This document shows, piece after piece, positions 51,201 to 62,960 of a DNA stretch of 64,000 nt. The stretch covers positions 15,905,234 to 15,969,233 of the forward strand of contig CM037870.1 of the NCBI GenBank assembly GCA_021292105.1. The letters are read 5' to 3'. A model generated the notes under the pieces. That model searched no databases, was not told the origin of the DNA, and saw only the letters and a list, made by a program, of their open reading frames with translations. A program made the position numbers and the translations under genes. Source of the DNA: Anadara kagoshimensis (taxonomy: Eukaryota > Mollusca > Bivalvia > Arcoida > Arcidae). Numbering within the stretch: position 1 is the stretch's first letter; each line of letters opens with the position of its first letter.

Positions 51201-54200
51201 AATTTTGCCAGATTTAAATTAAGGAAAATCTTAGTAAAAGAATTATTATGAAACTAGAGCCAGGTATATTTAATCTTCAAAAAGGTAAAGGTATGAATTT
51301 CCATGTTCACAGTACCCAAGCCAACCTATTGTTCCCATTTTCCTTTGATGTCATTTATCCAACATAGAATTTACCTTTCCCCATATCAAAATATGGAATG
51401 TTGGATAAATGTGAAGACACCGATTTTTAGTTGTGACTGGGGCCAAATACCAGCCCCAAATATTGCCCAATGAGAGCCCTAAAGAATGGGACATTGTAAG
51501 ATTGAAGCACTGTTTTAAAAATGATGCTGTATAATACTATTAGACCCATGAATCATTGATTGTTAAAGTATACAAATTTTTATACATCTTTGTAAATATA
51601 TATATGTTTCAGGGAATTTCAGCTAGAATTAAAACAATCAACTATTTTACGTAATGGTTTTAAATTGACTGTAGTGGATGGTAAAGGAAATACAAGGAAG
51701 GAAGAAGTAGATAAAAATGTTTACTTAACTGGTAACTTGCAAGGTCTGTTTTATACATTATTATACCCTCACATACACTTGAACAATTAATATTTTAAGT
51801 GTTTTGCCTCTTTCTTTAGTATCACAGCGTTTTTCACCATCCAGATTTATAGATCCTAATGTATCATTTTGCTTGCCAAAGATTGTTGGCTTTCTACAGA
51901 TACTCTGGTTTCCTCTACTTTTCAGAACTAGTGAAAATATCTTGACTGGTTTGTAAAATCCTATTACCTTGCTCCTTGCAGTAGGGGCCACTACAGTAGC
52001 TCAGATGGTTGATTGCTCACTTTGCATGTGCGAGATTGGAGTTTGAACCCTGGCCAGTGTCTGACCAAGACTTGAAAATAGGTAGTGACTGTTTTTTCAC
52101 CAAATACTTGGCATTTAGAAATGAGAATCATAGGATCCTTCTGAAGAGACCTTAAAACCAATGTCCCTTGTCACAGCAGGCATGGCACTTTAAAGAACCC
52201 TCCCTGCACATTGCCTTGAGTGTATTGCAAAGGTAAAAATTTCTTCCAATCACTTTTAACTGATGTTGTTTTTATATATGTAAGTGAAATATTCTGCATG
52301 GGGATGTAAAACACCATTTAATCAGCCAATTAATCAGTCATTCTTGCAGCAAGACAGTAACTAAGCGTGTCAAAATAGATGTGGTAATTTAAAAAAAAAA
52401 AAACCCTATGTTTTATTTGTTTTTGTTTTTTGTAGGAGACAAAAATTCTCATATAGAAGCTCACTGGGAAGATGGTTTGTTAAGTGCCAGTATTAGTACA
52501 ACAGAAGATATATATGTCATAGAGGTATAAGGACTGTCATATCCCATTTTTATACCCCCGGCAAACAAAGTTTAGTTTGGCATATAGGAATTTACCTGTC
52601 TGTCTGTCTGTTTGTCCTAGTGTCTGTATGTTTGACTCAATACTATATCTGCTCCATATACACGTATTACATGTCTATGGATTTTTTTTATCGAATCATC
52701 ACAAATGTAAAGTGTGTATCATACCAAATTTAAGTGCATTGGTCAACAGTCATGACTCAATGACAAAACTTTTGTAGGGCTTTAAGTCAGCTTTTATGGA
52801 AGTTCTAGTGGAACTGGACCCTGGACCTTCAAAATGGGATTGGGAAAACCAGCATCATTCCATGCAGTTTTGATTTAAAAAATCTAATGGGAACAAGAAA
52901 ATGTAATAGAAATGTAAAGTTATAAAAGTTTGTACCCCATATATTCCATTTGGAAAAATGCATCAAAATATTTGAGAACAAAACAAGTTTTGAACCTTGG
53001 GAATGGGGTCTCATTTTCAGCCCAAAAGGCATAGGGTACCAGTATTAATTAAAATTTGTGACAAAATCACTGAAAATATGTTTTCTTTCAAATTGGTAAT
53101 TTTTGGTCACCATCACATCATTTTTGGTCCCATTTTGAAGTAATTTATTCACAAGTTGGAGCTCTGCAGTAGCTTTACCATCTTACTTATCTCCACAGTA
53201 TTTTATAGTCCCTAAATCAAGAAAGCAGAATGTACTAATTAAAATTTGTAACAAAATTGCTAGTACTAGTATGTTTTCTTGGCTTACATGGTATGGAATT
53301 TTTTAAATGTTTGTGTTTGTGTTTTTTCCAGCCATCTTGGAGAATTCTGGAACAATCTGTAAACCATAGTTTGATAGTTTATCGCAAATCAGATGTTATT
53401 TGGGACACAAATAGCAAAGTTGCTGGTCACAGGTAACTTTCTCTTATGATGCTCTGGTTGTGGGAGATTGGGGTTAGAACCCCTGTCTGGGTTGAAATTA
53501 GGTATTGCCTGTTCTTTTTCCAAGCACTCTGTATTTAGAAATAAAAGTCATGATATCCTTCTGAAGAGACCTTTAAACTGATTGCCCATATCACAGTAGG
53601 TTTGACACATTAATGAACCCTCCCTGTAACATTACCCTGAATGCCCTGCAAAGGACTTCACCTATTGCTGATGATGTCTCAATTTAAGTGAAATATTCTT
53701 GACTTGGATGTAAAACCCCATGCAATCAATTGATCAATCTCATTTTAAAATTTTAGATTTAAATTCTGTTTCATATTTAATGGAATTGAAAGGTAATTTA
53801 TCAGGTCTTTGGAATGTTACGTTGAGACAGACTAAAATAAATTGACTCATTATATGCAAATAATAGAGAGATATCTAAGTTCAATGTTAAAGTTAAAGTC
53901 TGTCCCGAGCCATTAGGCCCATCAGGCCGGAGCTTATCCCGGTTTCCGTGGCGTTAAGCGACTGAGAGTACAAGACTCTCCCCTGAATGGGACGCCGGTC
54001 CATCGCAGGGTTAACCCCCAGCAGTTTGCTGGTACTCATTTATTTTTCAGCTGAGTGAACTGAAACAACGTGAAATTAAGTGTCTTGCTCAAGGACACAA
54101 CACATCGCCCGGTCCAGGGATCGAACCCACGACCTTCGAATCATGAGTCCAACTCCTTAACCACTAGGCCACACGCTTCCATGTAACAAGATTCAAACTA

Positions 54201-57200
54201 TTCCTAAGCAGCTTTACCAGACTGATATCGATGAAGACTGAACAAAAACTACTTCCACATCAGCTGTTTGTCAAATAGAGGGTTTATCCATGTGACGTCA
54301 TAGATAGAGGACAAGTCAAGTTGTTAGTGAGCAATGGAACTCTGTTTTGTTGGTGGCACATTTGTTGATGTCTTTAATTGCAAACTTCAAAATAAATGAT
54401 GCAACTTTTGTGGAACTAACCATTGATCAATTTTTACCATGTCTCTCCAACATGATTTAGAAGATGACTTATTATTGCATATTGTATACATGTATATTTT
54501 TGTTTTGTAGAGAAAGTTTTTGTGATCAGCATAGCACACAAACTGGTGACGATGAATTAACTCGTACAGATTTTGAAGTGTCTTACGATAATCATGGTAA
54601 AATAATTTACATTTTCATCTATAAGTTTTATGTGTTATTTATTGACTCATATTATATTTTACATGATTTCATGTACAGTTAAAGCTTGAGTCTGTGCCAC
54701 CATTCGTTCTGTCAGATCTTGGCATTAAAGGGCAGGGTTCGCACAGGCCTGAAATAGTCTTTAAATTTTGAAGTTAGCCCTTAAAAAACTCTAAAAACAA
54801 GTGACCCTAAAAAGCCCTTGAATTTATCCCGAAGGCCCTCAAAAGCCCTTGAATTTGGCCAATTGGGTGTCTGTATTTTGATATTAAGTGGTTGCAAATA
54901 GACTGATATAAATAAATAAATTTGTTTATAAATTACATTGAAATGAGCAATTTAAAAGTACTTGGCCCTTCAGAACGCCCAACTTCAACCTTATCCACTT
55001 CAAATGTCGTTACTATGGACACGTAATTGTTTTATTGATTTAATTGTCTTTTCACCAATATTTATTTTGCTAAAATTGTCTTTCTGATTAGGCTTTTAAT
55101 TTGCAAATAAGACCCTGAAAAGACCATAAAAAGTCCTTAAATTTGAGTCCAAATTTCTGTACTACCCCTGAAGGGGTTTGGCAAGAAAGTAATTAAGGGT
55201 GATTTATATATAGAAACATTTACATAGATTATATTTGGCATTTACATGGCTGATGTATTTGTGAATGGGTTTAAACTAGCATTCACAAATGAAGATGGTG
55301 TTCCCTTTGCACAATATAAGGGAGGAATTGGTGAAAATCTTGTTAAAAGGTACATGTATAGATAGTAGACCTTAATCATGTCTTATCTAGCATCCTTAGG
55401 ACAAGTAATGTTTAATTTGCAAAAAAAAAAACCAAAAAAAAAAAAAAAAAAAAAAAGTTGGAATGGAAAGACTGTTAAGGACCCTATAAATGTATTGATT
55501 AAAATAATTAGTTAAGTGAGGTTTTAAGTTTTACATATAGTTCACTTTGGACAGATTTTCATATTACTTGGGGTTCAATTTAGACACATTTTCATGTTAC
55601 TTAGGATTCATTTTATTCATGTTTTTTTTGCTCAGGTTCCATTTGTCAAAAGCTCTTGTCTTTTTAACATTACAGTCTGGGCCTATATATAAGGGCCACC
55701 TCCCCATACATATAGACCACTTTTACCTGTTCCTTTAGGTGGTCAGTAAAGACAGGTTACACTGTATAATTAATATTTTCTATTCTAGATGAAGACCGTG
55801 TAAAACGTCAAGTTTTTGAAGATTTAGGATCCCATGACACCTGTAGTTTATTTGTTGTAGCTGATTATTTATTTCATAAACATGTTGGAGGAGGAAATAC
55901 TCACACAACTGCTAACTATATAGTAGGTGATAGAAGAAAGATATCAAAAACTGAAAAATTTGTACTTGGCGACATAAACAAGAACAATACATGTACTATT
56001 GCAACAGCCAATTAAGACAAGAGTAGATTAAGATAGATAAAAGACAAATACATATTTGGACCACTGAACATAAAACTCCTGACTGAATAAGTACTGTGGT
56101 TTGGCATAAAACAGAGAGACACAGAAGAAATGGGTTTTTGTATTTTGTGAGGTTACAAAGTTATTGAAGGCATTATAATGAGGTTTTTAATTTACATCAC
56201 TAAAATTACATAAAAATAAATAAATTGATTTTCAAAAACAAAAAACAACAACAACAAAAAACCCAAAAAACTGATATTTTATTTCTACTTGCACATTCGA
56301 TTATGTATCCTGAGGCAAGTAACTACATTAGTATATACCAATATAAAGTTCAGTTCATAATTAAGATTTACAATCCTCACACTTCCTGCTACTATGGAAG
56401 CATTGTTTGTATCTTACAGACAGACCACTTTTTGTGATTTCGTGGTGTGTCTGCATGACCGTATACGCGTCTACTTTCAATCTGTGGTTTCTAAATATGC
56501 ATATTTCAAGTTTTGAAAAACAAAACATTTGTTGTTTTTTGATATTTACAATTTATCTGATTTATTTAGATTGGAATCATTAACAGAGTAAATGGCATTT
56601 ACAGACGTACAAAATGGCCTGATGACTCGTCAGTAATGACTGGATTAGGATTTGAAATAGCAGAGGTAGGTTATATGATCTAATAGCTGTCCAATTGCAT
56701 ATTTTTATGTATTATATATTTATATTTTTAAAGATGTAAATCTTTAAATCCTAAGTTTGTTTGCCATTTTTAGCTCACCTGACCGAAGGTCATGTGAGCT
56801 TATGGCATAGCGCAGCGTGTGTATGTGCGTGCGTGTGTGCGTGTGTGCGTCGTTAACACCTATTTTCGACTTCTCCTCTGAAACTACTGGACAGTTTTTA
56901 ATGAAACTTTGTCAGAAGTATATATGGGCTGGTGCAATTCAGATTTGTTCGTGGCGTTGCTATGGCTACCATAACTAGGTCAAGGTGACCTAGGGGTGCA
57001 AAAATCTTAAAAATCTTCTTCTCCGAAAGTACTGATTGGAGAAAAAATCTGATGTGATATTTGGCTTCTCTAGGGTCTTAAGCCTATAGTTTGTTCATTT
57101 TGTGAAATTCGGATAAAAAATAGGTTACGCGTTTTTGCGTTTAATTTTGAAAAAATCGTAAAATAGCTTCAAATTGTTATAACTTGACTATTTGACCAGA

Positions 57201-59628
57201 TAATGACATGGGATTTTCAGTTTTGACATCTTCTTGTTAGTATCTTCAAAATGAGGTCAAGGTCGATTGTAAAGTTCGTGACCTAATTTTTTGTACCTCT
57301 GATTATAATTATTATCTCGAAAACTATAAACTTTTTGTATAGGCATGTATATTAGAATGTTGTAGGTATTGATACAACGATCATTTTGATGTATAGAAAA
57401 AGGTCATAGGTTAAAAGGTCAAGGTCACAGATGTGAAACAATACTGAAATGGTTAATTATCTCGAAAACTATAAACTTTTTGTATTGGCATGTATATTAG
57501 AATGTTGTAGGTATTGAAACAACAATCATTTTAATGTATAGAAAAAAGACATGGGTTCAAAGGTCAAGGTCACAGATGTGAAACAATACTGAAATGGTTA
57601 ATTATCTCGAAAACTATAAACTTTTTGTATAGGCATGTATATTAGAATGTTGTAGGTATTGATACAACTATCATTTTGATGTATAGAAAAAGGTCATGGG
57701 TTCAAAGGTCAAGGTCACAGATGCGAAACAATACCAAAATGGTTAATTATCTCGAAAACTATAAATATTTTGTATAGGCATATTTATTAGAATGTTGTAG
57801 GTATCGATACAACAATCATTTTGATGTATAGAAAAAGGTCATAGGTTCAAAGGTCAAGGTCACAGATTCGAAATAATACCAAAATGGTTAATTATCTCGA
57901 AAACTTTAAACATTTTGTATAGGCATGTATATTAGAATGTTGTAGGTATTGATACAACGATCATTTTGATGTATAGAAAAAGGTCATGAGTTCAAAGTTC
58001 AAGGTCACAGATGCAAAACAATACCGAAATGGTTAATTAGCTCGAAAACTATAAACTTTTTGTATAGGCATGTATATTAGAATGTTGTAGGTATTGATAC
58101 AACAATCATTTTGATGTATAGAAAAAGGTTATGGGTTCAAAGGTCAAGGTCACAGATGCGAAACAATACCGAAATGGTTAATTATCTCGAAAACTATAAA
58201 CTTTTTGTATAGACATGTATATTAGAATGTTGTAGTTATTGATACAACGATCATTTTGATTTATAGAAGAAGGTCATGGGTTCAAAGGTCAAGGTCACAG
58301 ATGCGAAACAATACCAAAATAGTTAATTATCTCGAAAACTATAAACTTTTTGTATAGGCATGTATATTAGAATGTTGTAGGTATTGATACAATGATCATT
58401 TTGATGTATAGAAAAAGGTCATTGGTTCAAAGGTCAAGGTCACAGTTGCAAAACAATACCAAAATGGTTAATTATATTAAAAACTATCAACTTTTTGTAT
58501 AGGCATGTATATTAGTATGTTGTAGGTATTGATACAATGATCATTTTGATATATAGAAAAAGGTCATAGGTTCAAAGGTCAAGGTCACAGATGCAAAACA
58601 ATACTAAAATGGTTAATTATCTTAAAAACTATAAACTTTTTGTATAGGCATATATATTAGAATGTTGTAGGTATTGATACATTGATCATTTTGATGTATA
58701 GAAAAAGGTCATTGGTTCCAAGGTCGAGGTCACAGATGCTAAACAATACCGAAATAGTTAATTATCTCGAAAACTATAAAGTTTTTGTATAGGCATGTAT
58801 ATTAAAATGTTGTAGGTATTGATACAACAATCATTTTGATGTATAGAGAAAGGCCATGGGTTCAAAGGTCAAGGTCACAGATGCGAAACAATGCTGAAAT
58901 GGTTTATTATCTCGAAAACTATTAACTTTTTGTATAGGCATGTATATTAAAATGTTGTAGGTATTGATACAACGGTCATTATGATGTATAAAAAAAGGTC
59001 ATTGGTTCAAAGGTCACAGATGCGAAACAATACCGAAATGGTTTATTATCTCAAAAACTATTAACTTTTTGTATAGGCATATATTAGAATGTTGTAGGTA
59101 TTGATACAACAGTCATTATGATGTAAAGAAAAAAGTCATTGGGGTTTTAGTATTTATGTTTTTTTAAATCTATCAGCTAGCCATTAGTTATCAGGTGAGC
59201 GTATCAGGCCCATGGGCCTCTTGTTCTTAAAGTTATGGTCCTTTAAAGTTTTCAATAGGAAACTGTTATTCTGAACAATTAAAAAAATTACAAAGACAAA
59301 TATCAATGCCCCAACAAAATTTAATGTGGTATAATATAGGAATATAGGCAATGTGTTGCATACCAAATAAATGTTGTTTTAGATTTCATTCAAGATTCTT
59401 TCACTTGTATCGAGAGAGTCAGTTTTTGGATGTTTGAATAAACCAGTGTGCTGAAGTTTATTCATATCCATGATCGGAGGATACTTATTGGCTGAATTTG
59501 TTTATTTTTGTCATGTTTTATTTTATTGTCTGTTATCCATTAAGTTGAAGATACATGAAGGTTTTACAAGTGGCAGTGTTCATTACAATATGAATAATAG
59601 AAATATGAATACAACACAGTTATTAAAG
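48190..59628 (+). CDS. ADAM17: ADAM17/TACE-like metalloprotease, 5' part, 9 coding exons
   Basis: Coding exons 48190-48244, 49539-49668, 51613-51743, 52436-52524, 53332-53432, 54511-54596, 55789-55922, 56570-56665, 59545-59628; phases all agree (906 nt, 302 residues) and the frame is open at the end. Order: signal peptide MRKIALCLAVFVITSVCW; prodomain with LAYFETLKRSDIYSRIKRSA (ADAM17: LEYFETLSLSDIV...KKRSA); a candidate cysteine switch in ESFCD; furin site DRVKRQ; then SLFVVADYLFHKHVGGGN and IGIINRVNGIYRRT, matching KLLVVADHRFYRYMG and IDRVDDIYRNT of ADAM17. ADAM17 sheds membrane proteins such as TNF and EGFR ligands. HEXXH, disintegrin and membrane parts must lie to the right of the window. 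Confidence 0.85.
48640..48770 (-). mobile_element. tRNA-like SINE fragment
   Basis: Minus strand TTTAGCCTTGTGGTAGAACG (A box) and GGGTTCGATCCTCAG (B box). Lies in ADAM17-like intron 1. Confidence 0.6.
49539..49668 (+). CDS. ADAM17: ADAM17-like exon 2: prodomain
   Basis: Encodes GEARKRLAYFETLKRSDIYS then NPRDHLHEVWFASFGR. Acceptor TTTTAG ends 49538, donor GTATGG 49669. Confidence 0.88.
50690..50880. repeat. Degenerate T-rich minisatellite, about 60-bp unit
   Basis: Repeats of TTTTTTTCCAAANTGGAGNA with ATTTTCCAAT-type links, about three units, in intron 2. Confidence 0.6.
51613..51743 (+). CDS. ADAM17: ADAM17-like exon 3: prodomain
   Basis: Encodes EFQLELKQSTILRNGFKLTV then DKNVYLTGNLQG. Acceptor TTTCAG ends 51612, donor GTCTGT 51744. 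Confidence 0.85.
51987..52335 (+). mobile_element. tRNA-derived SINE, family II
   Basis: Head with GTAGCTCAGATGGTTGATTG and B box GGAGTTTGAACCCTGG. The body has CTTGGCATTTAGAAATGAG and the tail GGATGTAAAACACCATTTAA. Intron 3. Confidence 0.78.
52436..52524 (+). CDS. ADAM17: ADAM17-like exon 4: prodomain
   Basis: Encodes GDKNSHIEAHWEDGLLSASI then STTEDIYVIE, parallel to SRVLAHIRDDDVIIRI. Acceptor TGTAG ends 52435, donor GTATAA 52525. Confidence 0.85.
52548..52700. repeat. TATACCCCC-type dispersed repeat
   Basis: TATACCCCCGGCAAACAAAG then CTGTCTGTCTGTCTGTTTG. Related to 37728 and 44558. Confidence 0.45.
53332..53432 (+). CDS. ADAM17: ADAM17-like exon 5: prodomain
   Basis: Encodes PSWRILEQSVNHSLIVYRKS then DVIWDTNSKVAGHR. 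Parallels [20 protein letters not shown] of ADAM17. Acceptor TCCAG ends 53331, donor GTAACT 53433. Confidence 0.88.
53440..53735 (+). mobile_element. tRNA-derived SINE, family II, diverged copy
   Basis: Parallels 51987-52335: GGGTTAGAACCCCTG, ACTCTGTATTTAGAAATAA, CTTCTGAAGAGACCTTTAAA and GATGTAAAACCCCATGCAA. Confidence 0.7.
53893..54183 (-). mobile_element. tRNA-derived SINE, family I
   Basis: Reverse complement of 1362-1622 with A box GTGGCCTAGTGGTTAAGGAG and B box GTGGGTTCGATCCC. It contains an extra CGCCGGTCCATCGCAGGG segment. Intron 5. Confidence 0.85.
54511..54596 (+). CDS. ADAM17: ADAM17-like exon 6: cysteine-switch region
   Basis: Encodes ESFCDQHSTQTGDDELTRTD then FEVSYDNH. The lone Cys lies where ADAM17 has PKVCGYL, the inhibitory cysteine switch. 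Acceptor TGTAG ends 54510, donor GTAAAA 54597. Confidence 0.85.
54733..55170. mobile_element. hAT-like non-autonomous element
   Basis: Left end CAGGGTTCGCACAGGCCTGA, right end inverted CAGGGGTAGTACAGAAATTT; the first 14 bases match imperfectly. Repeated GCCCTTGAATTT/GTCCTTAAATTT motifs inside. A clean 8-bp duplication is not seen. Confidence 0.5.
55421..55456. repeat. A-run
   Basis: Near-pure A stretch with two C interruptions. Confidence 0.9.
55672..55765. mobile_element. MITE family 2, short copy
   Basis: 94 bp, ends ACAGTCTGGGCCTATATATA and inverse ACAGTGTAACCTGTCTTTAC. Internally deleted relative to 7122-7305. Confidence 0.68.
55789..55922 (+). CDS. ADAM17: ADAM17-like exon 7: furin site and start of catalytic domain
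   Basis: Encodes DEDRVKRQVFEDLGSHDTCS then LFVVADYLFHKHVGGGNTHT and TANYI. RVKR is a proprotein-convertase site. Acceptor TTCTAG ends 55788, donor GTAGGT 55923, phase 0. Confidence 0.9.
56570..56665 (+). CDS. ADAM17: ADAM17-like exon 8: catalytic domain
   Basis: Encodes IGIINRVNGIYRRTKWPDDS then SVMTGLGFEIAE. Acceptor TTTAG ends 56569, donor GTAGGT 56666. Confidence 0.88.
56772..59228. mobile_element. Composite repeat bounded by AGCTCACCTGA / CAGGTGAGCG
   Basis: Left end TAGCTCACCTGACCGAAGGT, right part ATCAGGTGAGCGTATCAGGC then CCATGGGCCTCTTGTTC. This bounded form is a style common in mollusc introns. The interior is almost all a 145-bp tandem array. Confidence 0.6.
57306..59150. repeat. 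145-bp minisatellite, about 13 units
   Basis: Unit includes GGTTAATTATCTCGAAAACT, TTTTTGTATAGGCATGTATA, GAATGTTGTAGGTATTGATA and TTCAAAGGTCAAGGTCACAG. Starts at 57451, 57596 and 57741 give the 145-bp period. Each unit carries AAAGGTCAAGGTCA, a nuclear-receptor half-site pair. Confidence 0.92.
59545..59628 (+). CDS. ADAM17: ADAM17-like exon 9: catalytic domain
   Basis: Encodes LKIHEGFTSGSVHYNMNNRN then MNTTQLLK, parallel to IRILKSPQEVKPGEKHYNMA of ADAM17. Acceptor TTAAG ends 59544, donor GTATGA 59629, phase 0. Short, so less certain than its neighbours. Confidence 0.72.
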
Positions 59629-59684
59629 GTATGATTCACATATCTCTTATTAAGGCTGGGACAATACAACCATGCCATAATATT

Positions 59685-59860
59685 ACAGTCAAACCTGCCC
59701 TAAAGGCCACCTCTATAAAAGGGCCACCTTCTGATAAAGGCCAGTAGAATGTATCCCAATTGCTCTTTATTCATGTTATTTTGACCTGTATATAAGGGCC
59801 TCTTGCCTATAGAAGTAACTTTTACTGGTTCTCTTAGGTGGCTTTTATAGACACGTTTGA
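59685..59860. mobile_element. MITE family 2
   Basis: Left ACAGTCAAACCTGCCCTAAA; right end decayed (GTGGCTTTTATAGACACGTT). Confidence 0.7.
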
Positions 59861-59939
59861 TTATATATACATGTACAATGTATATGGTGATACATATTAA
59901 CATTTCTCACGGTACAATATGCATTATGATATATGGGTA

Positions 59940-60565
59940 CAGGGCCCCACAAACGCCGACAAGGTCATTCGGCAGTAAAGATCACCGCTAAAAAAAAGGT
60001 CATTCAGTCTTCCTATGAATAAGGAATATATAGTAAGGTAATTATTTTCATTTTTCTCGCATGGTTTACCTAGCTCTGTTCCAGAACAGATGGGGAGTTT
60101 CTCTTTGGTGCCAAATATTCAAATAGGATTCAAATAACAGCCCACTAATGTTCAAATGTTTAATTTTGGTATTCTTTTTAGCTCTATTGATCCACCTCGC
60201 TGTTTGAATCATCTCCATGAAACAAGGCATAAATAAAACGGGCCTCATACTGGATTTTGTTTGTAACACTGTTTGTTGAACACATGTGGTCTTGGTAATT
60301 TAGTGATTAGAGGATTAACTCAGGTGTTGATTATACACTGTCAATGATTACTTATTACACAGATTTTACACCTGTGGGACAATATTGAGACATGTGGCTT
60401 CATCTTAAAGTCTTGTGTGATTACTCGACCGTTAACTAATCTCAATTGACAAGACAAAATTTAGTAGGTTTGTTGGGGAAAAAAACGAATGACCGATTTT
60501 CAATTTGGCATTTTATTTGCCAATTGGGTGATTTTTAGCTGATTTCGGCAATTTGTGGGGCCCTG
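59940..60565. mobile_element. hAT-type non-autonomous transposon, 626 bp
   Basis: Ends CAGGGCCCCACAAACGCCG and inverse CAGGGCCCCACAAATTGCCG. Flanks TATGGGTA (59932-59939) and TATTGGTA (60566-60573) differ at one of 8 positions, as an old hAT target duplication would. No transposase. Confidence 0.78.
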
Positions 60566-60656
60566 TATTGGTAATACATGTATACATATGGCTCTTTGAA
60601 TTTAAATGTTACATATAACTTTCTTAATATTATTCCCTGAGGAGGAAAATCCATTT

Positions 60657-60870
60657 GAAAATGACAATATAAAGTCAACTTTTTGTCAGTATTTGGCTTT
60701 ACACCCTTTATCAAGACACTGATAATTTAGAAATCTACAACATTGTGATATATGACTTGGAAATGTAGTAGAACAATGTAGATTTCTAAATTATCAATGT
60801 CTTGATAAAGGCTGTAAAGCCGAAATATTGAAATATTGACAAAGAGCTGACTTTACATTGTCATTTTTAA
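60657..60870. mobile_element. Fold-back element, about 90-bp arms
   Basis: AAAATGACAATATAAAGTCA...TCTACAACATTGT inverted as ACAATGTAGATTTCTAAATT...TTACATTGTCATTTTT, with a spacer of about 30 bp. Confidence 0.72.
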
Positions 60871-61254
60871 ATGTTACAAAAAATTTGTTTTACATTACAT
60901 TAAACAGCAATACCGTATGTAATTTCTCAACCATGTGATATTAAAAAGTGACTTATTTAAGGCCATTATCATGATTTTGTATTGATTTCTCGCCATCTAT
61001 GGACTTGCTTTTATCCTCACTGTGTTAGCAAAACTTGACCTTATGATAAAGTGACACAATACGGGAGTTTAATAATTTTATCTCCCTTGATTACTCTCTA
61101 TGGTTAGAGGTAAGAAAGTGTACCGTCTGCAAGCCAGGGGCATTCCCCTATTACCTACATGTATACATGTGCTAGTATGAAACTTAGTATATGTAATACA
61201 TATAAATGTATCTACATTATATTTTATTTTCTTAAAGTGTTTCGTCTGAAAATA

Positions 61255-61357
61255 AATAAATAAATAAATAAATAAGACTGAAAAGTAATCTTGACCCAAT
61301 AAGTATCAACAATGTAATTGAATAATGATTAATTGATGCAAGGTTGCATTATAGTAT

Positions 61358-61406
<49 letters not shown>

Positions 61407-61620
61407 AAATAAATAAATTTTGAAACATGACCTTGAATGCCGCATCAATATACACTTTAAATATTTTAAATCTTCATTTTATTTTTTATTTTTATTTATT
61501 CATTTTTTTTTTACTTTTTTTCTTTTTTTTTTCATTGACACACAGTGAAAAAAAAATCATGTCATGTCTATCAATTTATTTATTTAGTTATTTTTTTATT
61601 TAAATTTTATTTTGGAAAGT
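61255..61620. repeat. AAAT tetranucleotide microsatellites and T-rich DNA
   Basis: AAATA runs at 61252-61275 and 61360-61420, then T-rich sequence to 61620. Confidence 0.9.
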
Positions 61621-61889
61621 AACTTTATAAGGGAATGGTTGGTTACTTTAGTTAAAACGTTTGAAATAAATAGGGATTTTTTTCTAAAAAGTATTGAATC
61701 GTTTACCATTTCATATGCCATTTTTTATGAAATCAAAATTTAAAAAAATATGACAACCAAAAAACGGATAAAATTATTGAAACCATACAGATATTTAATG
61801 TTAAAGTTTATTTTAATTTTTTTATTCACATTCTAAATACTTTTACAATATTATCTAACATTCATACATTTCATTTATAAGTTTATACG

Positions 61890-62590
61890 TTTTGATATTA
61901 TCTTGTATATTGAATAAGTTTGATGAAGTTTGTGTAATTAATAAAAACGATACTTGTAAATTCTTAATGTTATCAATTGATGCTGACCATAAAAGGGTTC
62001 ATTTGTCGTTTGTCGGTACGTGTCATGTATTGAGTCATCCGGTAATGTTGACAGGTGTGCGGAGGTATGTGAATTACGGATACTAATTAACAGATTAAGA
62101 CTTCAACACCATCATCATTTTCTTCCAATTGAAAAGGGAAGATGGGCAAATGTTGAAAGGAGCTACAGAACATGTAATTTATGTAATCTAAACAGAATTG
62201 GTGATGAGTATCATTTTTTATTGGAATGTAGCTTTTTTGAAAATAATAGAAAAAAATATATAAAGAAAAAATATTATATCAGACCAAATATTCTAAAATT
62301 ACAAATGTTAATGACTAGTACAAATAAAGTTGAACTGTTAAATTTATGCAAATTTCTAAAAGAGGGTTTAAAATATTATACTTAAATATCAAGTTTTATT
62401 TCTTTTTTTCCTGTTTATAACATGTATCTATTGATATCTATCATCCTGAGTAATTATTGTAAATCGTTTTAATATATATTTTGTTGTAATATAATTTTGT
62501 TATATGTGTACCGCCATTGTATATAGATATATATTGTATAGTTTAACCTCTAATACCACCTCCGTGGTACCAGTCCAGGGACTTACTAAA
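61890..62590 (+). mobile_element. 5'-truncated LINE, C-terminus and 3' UTR
   Basis: Frame 62020-62385 encodes INRLRLQHHHHFLPIEKGRW, then RTCNLCNLNRIGDEYHFLLE C, ending FLKEGLKYYT. The C..CN....DEYHFLLEC motif is the C-terminal zinc-finger-like region of many LINE proteins. The 3' UTR (62470-62575) matches 34701-34837. An upstream frame 61892-62086 may belong to the same element. Confidence 0.72.
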
Positions 62591-62599
62591 TATTGTAAT

Positions 62600-62960
62600 A
62601 TTACAGTTATCTGTAATATAACAAAGTAATTAGAGTTATCTCTCTTTACTTTGTAATGTTTGTATTACAAAAAACTGTAATTTAACAATTTTCTATAATG
62701 GTTATCTCCCTTTCAAATACAAAAAACCTATAATTTAATACATTTGTAACAATTCTCTGTAGTGGTTATTTCCCTTTAATTTTTTTTAAATTAACATGAA
62801 TAAATCAATTATAAGTTGAAAAAGGTTATTTAAAAAAAAAAAGATTTCTAAAATTTCTACAGTAGAATATTTGTATATTCAGCAATTAAAACATCAAATA
62901 TAACACAGTATTATATGAATAATGCCATTTATATTACAGAATTTTTTAATTGTTTAATTG
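62600..62960. repeat. Short tandem motif TAATTACAAAGT / GTTATCTCCCTTT region
   Basis: GTTATCTCTCTTTACTTTGT, GGTTATCTCCCTTTCAAAT and GGTTATTTCCCTTTAATT recur at about 70-bp steps between runs like TGTAATTTAACAATT. A decayed tandem repeat. Confidence 0.45.
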
